48,269 bases of DNA from contig JAUXOE010000069.1 in NCBI GenBank assembly GCA_030682415.1, positions 1-48,269 of the forward strand, read 5' to 3'. Source of the stretch: Parvibaculum sp. (GTDB lineage Bacteria; Pseudomonadota; Alphaproteobacteria; Parvibaculales; Parvibaculaceae). Of the stretch, positions 25,284 through 32,986 are shown one piece after another (position 1 is the first letter of the stretch; each line of letters begins with the position of its first letter). A program made the position numbers and the translations under genes. The notes below the pieces were generated by a model that was given only the letters and a program-made list of their open reading frames with translations, was not told the DNA's origin and searched no databases.

Positions 25284-26506
25284 AGCGACTTGACCATCGC
25301 AAGATACTTGCTGGGCTCGCGGACAAACGGGTTCATCTCGTCCCACGCATACCCCGCGAGAACCGATGTAATCATCCCCTTTACCTGGTTCGCATCCGTT
25401 CGCCCGCTGAAGATTATCTTTTGCAGAGAACCGTCGTACCAGCCACCCACATAGGCACGGAAGACATCGACGCCGCGACAGAGCGGTCGAGAAAACTCAG
25501 CGTCCCAATCCGGCGCTTCTCCATTCAATTGCTTTATCAGCGTGTGGGTGGCCAGAGACGCAGATTTAAGCGCAATGGTAACCCCCGATGAGAAAACCGG
25601 ATCAAGAAATTCCCCGGCATTTCCAAGCAACGCATAGCCGTCTCCTGTAAGGCTACTGACGCGGCATGCATATCCGGAAATTTCGCCTACATCGCGCACC
25701 CGCTTCGCGTTGACAAGAAGTTCCGACATAAGGCCGGATTCCGCGACCAGCGCCGAAAGTTGTTCCTCGCGTGTGGATCCATAAGGCAGGAGGTGCTCGG
25801 GCTTTCCGACCACACCCATGGAACAAAGCCCGTCCGCCAGCGGAATGAGCCAATACCAAATTTCGCTGTTGAGCGGATTGACGGTAATCAGAATCTTGTT
25901 GCGGTCATATGCTCGCACCGGGATGTTGTCTTCGACATGGGTGAAGATCGACATTCGATTCGGAAAGCTTGTCGGCGTCTCGAGATCGAGTAGCCGCGCG
26001 AGAACACGTCCAAAACCGCTTGCATCGAGAACAAAGCGCGCCGTGATGTCGCGCTCGGCTCCGGCTTCATCACGTACGGTAAGGCGCGGCATGATCGGAT
26101 CTGGCTGCATCGCAACAACGGTCTGTCCAAAGCTCACCTTCGCGCCCTTGCGCACTGCGCCGCGCACAAGCAGATCATCAAACTTGTCACGACGGACTTG
26201 AAAGGTCGTGCCCCAACCATTGGCGCTCTTCGTGCGGAAGTCAAAACACTCCTCTTTATCGCCGCACCGAAAGATGGCCCCATTTTTGTGCTGAAATCCG
26301 GCTTCAACGACATCACGCAAGAGATCGGCTTCGGCGATCCACTCCATCGCCTGCGGCAGCAGGCTTTCGCCGATGGAAAAACGGGGAAAATGCACCCGCT
26401 CCAACACCTCAACCGAAAAGCCCGCATCGACAAGCATTGCTGCCGCGACCGAACCTGCCGGCCCGGCACCGATAATGACCACGTCAGGATTCAATTTCGT
26501 CCCCAC
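25274..26506 (-). CDS. FAD-dependent oxidoreductase, halogenase-like
   Basis: A flavoprotein of about 410 residues. The N-terminal Rossmann motif is VVIIGAGPAGSVAAAML; then come FPRFSIGESLLPQAM and a DASGFGRVLARLL block. It contains W-Y-W-L-I-P near residues 217-222, matching the WxWxIP motif of flavin-dependent halogenases, and a lysine near residue 74 (GFQHKNGAIFRCG), about where those enzymes place the catalytic lysine. Related oxidoreductases without halogenase activity share parts of this pattern. It may halogenate or oxidise the polyene. The start is unsure: GTG 26506 is used here, while TTG 26494 has a better ribosome-binding site (GGGGA). Either overlaps the MMPL gene. Confidence 0.85.
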   Translation of the reverse strand: MGTKLNPDVVIIGAGPAGSVAAAMLVDAGFSVEVLERVHFPRFSIGESLLPQAMEWIAEADLLRDVVEAGFQHKNGAIFRCGDKEECFDFRTKSANGWGTTFQVRRDKFDDLLVRGAVRKGAKVSFGQTVVAMQPDPIMPRLTVRDEAGAERDITARFVLDASGFGRVLARLLDLETPTSFPNRMSIFTHVEDNIPVRAYDRNKILITVNPLNSEIWYWLIPLADGLCSMGVVGKPEHLLPYGSTREEQLSALVAESGLMSELLVNAKRVRDVGEISGYACRVSSLTGDGYALLGNAGEFLDPVFSSGVTIALKSASLATHTLIKQLNGEAPDWDAEFSRPLCRGVDVFRAYVGGWYDGSLQKIIFSGRTDANQVKGMITSVLAGYAWDEMNPFVREPSKYLAMVKSLCG

Positions 26507-28718
26507 TCGAAATGTCGGCCCGACGCCCCCTTGCGAAAGGCGAAAGCGCCAACGACACAAAAATGCCGACCGCTACGGTGACCCCGAAACTCCTGACGGG
26601 CAAGACCGAACTTAGACTGAGAAGCCCCAGTGAAATACAAGTCATGAGAGCTGCCAGAACAATGCCGACCCGTGTCCATTTACCAATCTCGCCCGGGTGT
26701 TCCCGTTGAAATATTGCGTAATCGACCCCTGCGCCGAGCACCAGAAACAGGCCCATGGCGGAGAAGAATGAAAATGGCAGGCCGAGCATCATGACAATGG
26801 TAGGCGTTATAATGACGGCGAGAAGGGCCGGCAGCAGGACCCTGAGTGCCGAAAACTCGCGATAGATTCCCAGCAGCATGAGACCTGTCATGAGGCAGGC
26901 GGCGGCGACGCCAAATGTGGCAAGCCGCCGGTACTCCCCAAAAAGAGCGGAATAGAGGTCGGCCGGATCCACAAACTGCCAAGCCCCCGCACCGCTCGAC
27001 GGCAACGTGACTGTGCGCGTCACCGGCATGAGGGACCAGTGGACCCCGGACACCTCCCCCCGCAGCGAAGCGACAAGAGCTGGAAGATCTATCTGACCGA
27101 CGTCACCAGCCTCATAGGCATTCGAACCGTTCGAGCTAAGTTCCGCCATAAGCTTCGGCAGGAAAGGTGCAATAAGACGTGTCTCAAGAAGCTCGGCGTC
27201 GCGCGCCTTGGTACCAGCCGAAGGATCCAGACGGCTCGCTGCAAAAATGATCGCCTGTCTATCTTCGGGGGGAAGCAGCGCAAGCAGCATCTCCTCACCA
27301 CGAATGGCATCGGCAGCAGAATCTCCGCGAACCAGAATGAAGGCACTCGACGCTTCAAAGCCGGAAAGCTCGCGAAGACGCGCCTCTTCCATACTCAAGG
27401 TTTGCGACGGTGCTTGCATCCCGCGCACATCATCGAGAATTCCACCGGAGCGCCAACCAACTGCCAACATAAGAAGTGCGAGAAAGATGACGAGTCCCCG
27501 CCACAGCGGCCCCGGTGTCCGCGCTAGATAGTATCCTGCGCGGCGGGAAATCCACGCCGCACCCGGCCCCGTCGCCATACGGCCACGTTCGATGAGCGGA
27601 ATAACCCAGAACGTGGCGAGCCAAGCGGCAACAAGGCCCGACATACCAAAGACGGCCATCTGCCGAAACGCCGGAACAGGAAAGACAAGCAGCGCCGCAA
27701 ACGCACCGACCGAAGTCAACATGCCCAGCGTTAGCGGCTTGAAGAGATGTGCCCTTCGCTGTACCTGGCTCGTTGGTGCATCGCCAATACCGGTCACGAG
27801 ATAGTAGGTCGTATAGTCGACCACCATGCCAATCAGCGCCGCACCAAATACAAGCGCCATGACATGCACATTGCTGAAGACAAGCAGAGTCACAGCTAGA
27901 CCCGTCGCAAGCGCGTAGGCCACCATGATGATCGCGAGAACAGGCGCACGAAGAGTACGAAACGTCAGCCAGTATAGAAGGAAAATGGCCGCAAGCGTGA
28001 TACCGCCAATTAGCGAAACCTCCGACCGCGCCTGCATCGCGCCATGAGTGGCGTGAAAAATTGCACCACCCCGCAAGAGCACAAGCCCTTTCGGCTCCCA
28101 CTCAATTCGCCAGCTCGCAACTGCCGCGGCGATGTCATCCTGAACGTCGAGACGAAAAACCGATGCGGAGATACTTCCAGATAGCATTTCCGCCGCTGGC
28201 ACATCGCCGACAAAGACACCTGGTGCCAAGCAGTCAATCAGGCGATTGGTGAGAAGAAAGGGATCGCTCTTCAGCAGCCCTCCCATACCGACCATCGACG
28301 GCGCATACCATTGGCGTAACGCGTGGTCGACGATTGCACTGCCCCCACTCGCCTCGAGAAGAGCGCGATCGTCAGGGCACAAAAGCCTCGCACGATGGAA
28401 AAACAACCACTTCCAAAGCGCCTCGCCATCGACGTCGGCCGCATTGAAATGGCCAGTATCCGTGAGGGAAGCGGACAATGCGTCAATCGCGGTACGGCGT
28501 TCCCCGGGCGTTGCCCCTTCTATGACGAAGACAACCCTGTTCGAGGCCACCTCACTCGCGCGGACAACTGCCGCTGCAAGAACAGGATCGTGTGCATCCC
28601 CCGGAAGAAGCGACATAATATCGGTGTCGATCGCGTCCGGTATTCGTAATGCGGAGAGAATTAGTGCAGCAGCAAAGCCGAGACCGATCAGAACGGCTGG
28701 CCATCGCGCAAGACTCAC
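26484..28718 (-). CDS. MMPL/RND-family exporter of the aryl polyene cluster
   Basis: A 744-residue inner-membrane protein with two repeated halves. Each has one N-terminal helix, a large periplasmic loop and about five more helices. The helix blocks LIGGITLAAIFLLYWLTFRT and GAALIGMVVDYTTYYLV in the first half, and FFSAMGLFLVLGAGVDYAIF in the second, carry the acidic proton-relay motif GMVVDYT / GAGVDYA typical of MMPL and RND transporters. It is expected to move the aryl-polyene lipid out of the inner membrane, together with the LolA-like protein encoded just upstream (4-nt overlap). Confidence 0.9.
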   Translation of the reverse strand: MSLARWPAVLIGLGFAAALILSALRIPDAIDTDIMSLLPGDAHDPVLAAAVVRASEVASNRVVFVIEGATPGERRTAIDALSASLTDTGHFNAADVDGEALWKWLFFHRARLLCPDDRALLEASGGSAIVDHALRQWYAPSMVGMGGLLKSDPFLLTNRLIDCLAPGVFVGDVPAAEMLSGSISASVFRLDVQDDIAAAVASWRIEWEPKGLVLLRGGAIFHATHGAMQARSEVSLIGGITLAAIFLLYWLTFRTLRAPVLAIIMVAYALATGLAVTLLVFSNVHVMALVFGAALIGMVVDYTTYYLVTGIGDAPTSQVQRRAHLFKPLTLGMLTSVGAFAALLVFPVPAFRQMAVFGMSGLVAAWLATFWVIPLIERGRMATGPGAAWISRRAGYYLARTPGPLWRGLVIFLALLMLAVGWRSGGILDDVRGMQAPSQTLSMEEARLRELSGFEASSAFILVRGDSAADAIRGEEMLLALLPPEDRQAIIFAASRLDPSAGTKARDAELLETRLIAPFLPKLMAELSSNGSNAYEAGDVGQIDLPALVASLRGEVSGVHWSLMPVTRTVTLPSSGAGAWQFVDPADLYSALFGEYRRLATFGVAAACLMTGLMLLGIYREFSALRVLLPALLAVIITPTIVMMLGLPFSFFSAMGLFLVLGAGVDYAIFQREHPGEIGKWTRVGIVLAALMTCISLGLLSLSSVLPVRSFGVTVAVGIFVSLALSPFARGRRADISSGDEIES

Positions 28719-29296
28719 GACGCGCTGTCCATAGGCAGAAATTCGATGACTTGAAGATCACCTCTCCCTCCGCCGATCTCGACACGCGCAACATCGCTGC
28801 AACCTCGTACCTTGATCGTTTCGATGACTGCCTTCATACGTTCTTGACGAGGCACCAGGAGAATCTCCCAATCGCCCCCCTCAAGCGTCAGCGGCGCGGA
28901 TACGATGAAGAGTGATTCAAGTTCGGTCCATTGACCCTGCATCACAGCAGTGACAGAACGCGCAATGCTCGCACCCATGTTGGTCGAGCCCGCGCGGACC
29001 GGCCGCGGCGCCTCGCCATCAACAGATTCCGTAATGCCGTCGGCGGTTATCACCATCTCCACATTGAACGGCTTTGTCATGTGCCAGACGATCCGTCCCT
29101 CACCCGCACGTAACACGCCCTCCGAACTGAGCGTCTTCGACATACCCTCAATTTGGCGCTCCTGCATGAAGCGTCGTTCAACGGTCTTTTCGTCAAATGA
29201 GTCGGGTGTGGAACACGTCACTGCATATACAGGCGTGGAAAGAAAAATCATCGAAACGGCGACCATAAGAAGATGGGGGCAGCCTATGAAAGCCAT
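28715..29296 (-). CDS. LolA-like outer-membrane lipoprotein carrier homologue
   Basis: A periplasmic protein of about 193 residues. ATG 29296 gives MAFIGCPHLLMVAVSMIFLS, a signal peptide probably cut after VYA. The body resembles LolA folds: SKTLSSEGVLRAGEGRIVWH and MTKPFNVEMVITADGITESV match the LolA pattern of an 'F-S-G-x-L' strand followed by a 'W-x-x-x-x-P' strand. In aryl polyene clusters such proteins are thought to carry the lipid product across the periplasm. It overlaps the thioesterase gene by 13 nt and the MMPL gene by 4 nt. Confidence 0.83.
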   Translation of the reverse strand: MAFIGCPHLLMVAVSMIFLSTPVYAVTCSTPDSFDEKTVERRFMQERQIEGMSKTLSSEGVLRAGEGRIVWHMTKPFNVEMVITADGITESVDGEAPRPVRAGSTNMGASIARSVTAVMQGQWTELESLFIVSAPLTLEGGDWEILLVPRQERMKAVIETIKVRGCSDVARVEIGGGRGDLQVIEFLPMDSAS

Positions 29297-29703
29297 CGCG
29301 CAATTTTTCCGCGTAAGACCGGTGGCGTTTCCCATTGCATTTCCTTCGTCTCGATATCGAGTGCAACATGAACAGTGTGGCCCCGTGTAATCTTAAGTCC
29401 GGATTGAGGGTCACGGAGCAAATAGTCGATTTTAAGGCGATTTTCCCACTCAACGATGCCCGCCACAACCTCAACCTGCCGTCCGAGTTCCAGAGGACGG
29501 TAGTACCGGACATGCATGTCGATAACCGGCCACGCATATCCCGAATCCTTCATCGCATTGTATCCGTAGCCAATCTTCGACAGGAGGACGACGCGACCGA
29601 TCTCGAAGTACTTTGCATAGTTTCCGTGCCAAACGATGTTCATCGGATCGAGATCGTAGAACTGAACATCGAATAGCGCCGAGGCGGTCACGATGGCCTT
29701 CAC
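29284..29703 (-). CDS. Acyl-CoA/ACP thioesterase (4HBT, YbgC-like)
   Basis: A 139-residue hotdog thioesterase. The N-terminal FYDLDPMNIVWHGNYAKYFE holds the catalytic Asp and the YbgC/4-hydroxybenzoyl-CoA thioesterase signature. MHVRYYRPLELGRQVEVV is also typical. It probably releases the polyene or a starter from its carrier, or edits stalled chains; which of these cannot be read from sequence. The GTG start at 29703 overlaps the ammonia lyase stop in GTGA. The product may act with the acyltransferases encoded upstream. Confidence 0.88.
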   Translation of the reverse strand: MKAIVTASALFDVQFYDLDPMNIVWHGNYAKYFEIGRVVLLSKIGYGYNAMKDSGYAWPVIDMHVRYYRPLELGRQVEVVAGIVEWENRLKIDYLLRDPQSGLKITRGHTVHVALDIETKEMQWETPPVLRGKIARWLS

Positions 29704-31280
29704 CGGTCTGCCTCCGCCCAGTCGAGCGTCCAGGCTTGTCGGCCAATGTCTGTACAAAGATTGCCCAGTAGATGGTCAATAGGGCGATCCTCCTCGATAA
29801 ACGGAATGACCGATTGCAATGCATTGGAAAAAGCGGAAAGTGGGCCCACAAGATCGTCAGCCGAAACCTCTCCGCTCCGGACACGCAAGCGCAGCGCCTG
29901 GACACATGCAATGGAATGTGCGGCCGCAACCTGCTCGGTAAGCTCCAGAACACGCAGCGCGTCGCGAGCTGCGATGGTACCCATCGAGACCTTGTCCTGG
30001 TTGTGACACTCCGTGGAACGGGAAAACACACTGGCGGGCATGGTGAGCTTCAGCGCCTCGGCGGTCCATGCGGAGGTGGCGATCTGCAATGCCTTCAGCC
30101 CGTGATTAATGGCTGCACGCGGCCCCGTCACACCCGACAGATTGGCGGGAAGTCCGTTGCTGAAACGCGTATCAACCAGCAGCGCCATCTGTCGGTCCAT
30201 CAAATCGGCGATATTCGCCACCAGATTTTTCAGACTGTCCATTACGAATGCAACATGTCCGCCATAGAAGTGGCCGCCATGCAGTATGGCGCCGCTATCA
30301 GGATCAACCAACGGGTTATCATTGGCGCTGTTGATTTCGATTTCGAGCATTTCGCGAAATCCAGGCAGCATATCTTCGAGCACCCCAACAACATGTGGTG
30401 CGCAGCGGATTGAGTACCGGTCCTGCAAGCGCGATGGCTCGTGATGCATGGCGAACGCTGCGAGGTCTTCGCGGATACGTGCCCCGACACGCATCTGACC
30501 GGGATGGGGCTTCGCCAAGTGGAGTCGTTCATCGAAATGAGCTGGATTTCCCATCAGTGACATGCAGGCCAGCGAAGTCAGACGTGTTGAAAGACGGGAA
30601 AGGTAGGCTGCGCGCGCAAATGCTAAGGCACCGAGGCCAGACATTACGGCCGTACCGTTCATTACCGCCAGGGCTTCCTTCGGGCGCAGCGTGATCGGCG
30701 CAAGACCGGCTTCCCCAAAGGCATCGGCCGCGATCATTTCTCGGTCGCCGAAGCGGACCATACGCTCACCTGCAATGGCACCGGCTATGTAACTCAATGG
30801 CGTTAGATCGCCACTGGCGCCGACCGATCCTTCAGCCGGAATCAACGGCAGAATGTCACATTTCAACATTTCGGTCAGCAGTTCGACCAGCGCCAGGCTG
30901 ACGCCGGACCAGCCTTGAACCAGCGATGCAAGGCGCACAGCCATGACAGCGCGCGTTTCCTCAGCCGTCAGAAAACGGCCCAGGCCGACGCCATGAAACC
31001 GTGTAAGGTGCAACGGCAACTCTGCAATCAGATCGTCGGCAATCGGTGTCGTGCACGAGTCGCCAAAACCCGTTGTGACACCATAGATCATCCCATCACG
31101 ACGCAACGTTTCATCAACATGGTTGGCGGATCGGGCAATTCTGTCGCGAAAAGTGGTACTGTTATCCAGACGCACGGCAACGGCGCGCGTTGCAATTGAC
31201 ACAATGTCGTCGATCGTGAGGCGCGCCCCACCAAAGACGACTTCGCCTGTAACGTCGTCCATCACCACGTCCACTTTCAC
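29700..31280 (-). CDS. MIO-type aromatic amino acid ammonia lyase (HAL/PAL/TAL family)
   Basis: An enzyme of about 526 residues that makes its own MIO cofactor from Ala-Ser-Gly (about 155-157) in SVGASGDLTPLSYI. Further family marks are the catalytic Tyr in YGVTTGFGDS, NSANDNPLVD, and a helix with RSTECHNQDKVSMGT. At the substrate-selectivity pair the sequence is Phe-His (about residues 95-96, HLTRFHGVG), unlike the textbook Ser-His of histidine, His-Leu of tyrosine and Phe-Leu of phenylalanine lyases. In this cluster it should supply cinnamate- or coumarate-type starter acid. The start is GTG 31280 (GTGA overlap) or ATG 31262. Confidence 0.93.
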   Translation of the reverse strand: MKVDVVMDDVTGEVVFGGARLTIDDIVSIATRAVAVRLDNSTTFRDRIARSANHVDETLRRDGMIYGVTTGFGDSCTTPIADDLIAELPLHLTRFHGVGLGRFLTAEETRAVMAVRLASLVQGWSGVSLALVELLTEMLKCDILPLIPAEGSVGASGDLTPLSYIAGAIAGERMVRFGDREMIAADAFGEAGLAPITLRPKEALAVMNGTAVMSGLGALAFARAAYLSRLSTRLTSLACMSLMGNPAHFDERLHLAKPHPGQMRVGARIREDLAAFAMHHEPSRLQDRYSIRCAPHVVGVLEDMLPGFREMLEIEINSANDNPLVDPDSGAILHGGHFYGGHVAFVMDSLKNLVANIADLMDRQMALLVDTRFSNGLPANLSGVTGPRAAINHGLKALQIATSAWTAEALKLTMPASVFSRSTECHNQDKVSMGTIAARDALRVLELTEQVAAAHSIACVQALRLRVRSGEVSADDLVGPLSAFSNALQSVIPFIEEDRPIDHLLGNLCTDIGRQAWTLDWAEADR

Positions 31281-32986
31281 TGCTCCCCTGACCGCCCCGC
31301 TGGTTCCGGCGGTTTGAGACCCGCAGGATGCCAGAAATCGAAAAAATTGAACCATTGCAACGGCGCAATGCGCAAATGACTTTCGAGACGCTCAGCATAT
31401 CGCGCCACTGAGGCAGAGATCGCTTCATTCCTGCCTTTTCGCGGCAACTCGACCCTCTCCGCGAAACGCTCGAAATAGATACGGTGATGCGCTCCCTCAC
31501 GTAAACAGAAGAGAAGATGGACCGGACACTTGAGAAGACCGGCCAGGATATGAGGTCCCTGTGGAAAGGGCGCGAGCTTGCCGAGAAACGGCACCCAGCT
31601 GATCCGCTCATTGCCGGTCACCGGTATTCGATCACCTGCCATAACAACCCAGTCACCATTCGCCACTGCCTCTTGAAGCAGGATTGCCGTATCTGGACCG
31701 ACATCTGTAACTTGAATGACACGAACAGTGGAGGACCCTGAAAATTCATTGACAAGCCGATTGAAGCGAACGGCGTTCGCTGTATGAACCAGCACATTGA
31801 CACGCCAACGGAATCGAAGTGTCGCGATTGCGCGCAGGACCTCGGGGTTGCCGAGATGCGCCGTGAATATTACCGCGCCTTGATCTCGCTTTTTGGCTCG
31901 ATCGAATTCTCCTTCATCGACTCCATATACAGCCGACGCTGGAATCTTGCCCGTCCATGCAGCAAGTTTGTCGATCGCTGAGGAAGCAAAGGTCAAGAAG
32001 TGCCGAAACGACAAAAACAAGTCCGGCACCTGTGGCACAAATCCCGCTTCATGAGCGCGCCTGAGATACAAGAGAGAACCGCGACGTTGCTCTGCTCCTG
32101 TCAGGAAAAAGAAAAACACAATCGGCGCCAAAGCAACGAGACAAATGCGACGACCAAAAAATTTGTAAACGGCACCCAAAATCCAGAGCCCCACATAACT
32201 GCCCCGCTCGCCAATCGCAGCCCAATGACGCGATGATCGACGGCGTGCCCGGATACGCGAGAAAAGAAGAAACGGCAGACGCGTTAACATCAGAAAGAAG
32301 AGCTTCGCATGCATACCCGACAGACGCAGATTGTCGTCCCACATTGCGAAGTTCGAGTAATTTCCAGGCGGATAAGTAACGGGAACTGGAAATGTAATGA
32401 CATCAACGCCACGCCAGACAAGCCTCACAAGTATTTCGGTGTCGAAGGCCATGCGTTGAGCGATACGCACCGACCGCGAGATGGCCAGAGTCGCTGCGAT
32501 GGGATAGACGCGAAAACCGCACATGCTATCCAGAATCCGGAAGGACGCGGTGTTGATCGACACCCATATATGGGTAATCCAGCGCGCAAGACGACGGCTA
32601 CGCGGAACCGTCTCGTCGTAAACGGGCTCGCCGATAACCAGCGCTGTAGGATGCGCACTTGCAAGACGCAACAGATCGGCGGCACGCGCTAGATCATGTT
32701 GCCCATCGGCATCGATCTGCAACACATGTGTGAAGCCGCGCGCCTCAGCTCGTTCAATGCCATCCAGAACCGCGGCACCCTTGCCACCGTTGAAATCGCG
32801 CCTCAACAACTCTACGCCGTCATGCGCGGCGCATACACCCGCAATAAGACGGGCGTCACCTGGTTCGTTGCCATCATCGACAATAATGACCGGCAGTCCT
32901 TGTGCGCGCAGACCGGAGACAATGCCATCCAGGGCGCTCACGTGATGATATGTCGGGATAACCACACAGGGCTTTACCGCACTCAC
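31277..32986 (-). CDS. Fused family-2 glycosyltransferase and LpxL-like acyltransferase
   Basis: A 569-residue bifunctional protein. Residues 1 to about 245 form a GT2 domain: CVVIPTYHHVSALDGIVSGL, IIVDDGNEPGD and the DxD-type IDADGQHD (Asp92/Asp94). From about 265 to the end is an acyltransferase of the LpxL/HtrB type: a membrane-anchor-like hydrophobic stretch (ICLVALAPIVFFFFLTG), then FTAHLGNPEVL (His377, with Glu where HxxxxD enzymes usually have Asp), VMAGDRIPV and FPQGPHILA. In aryl polyene clusters these activities decorate or anchor the polyene on a lipid. It overlaps the ligase and lyase genes by 4 nt each. Confidence 0.9.
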   Translation of the reverse strand: MSAVKPCVVIPTYHHVSALDGIVSGLRAQGLPVIIVDDGNEPGDARLIAGVCAAHDGVELLRRDFNGGKGAAVLDGIERAEARGFTHVLQIDADGQHDLARAADLLRLASAHPTALVIGEPVYDETVPRSRRLARWITHIWVSINTASFRILDSMCGFRVYPIAATLAISRSVRIAQRMAFDTEILVRLVWRGVDVITFPVPVTYPPGNYSNFAMWDDNLRLSGMHAKLFFLMLTRLPFLLFSRIRARRRSSRHWAAIGERGSYVGLWILGAVYKFFGRRICLVALAPIVFFFFLTGAEQRRGSLLYLRRAHEAGFVPQVPDLFLSFRHFLTFASSAIDKLAAWTGKIPASAVYGVDEGEFDRAKKRDQGAVIFTAHLGNPEVLRAIATLRFRWRVNVLVHTANAVRFNRLVNEFSGSSTVRVIQVTDVGPDTAILLQEAVANGDWVVMAGDRIPVTGNERISWVPFLGKLAPFPQGPHILAGLLKCPVHLLFCLREGAHHRIYFERFAERVELPRKGRNEAISASVARYAERLESHLRIAPLQWFNFFDFWHPAGLKPPEPAGRSGEQ

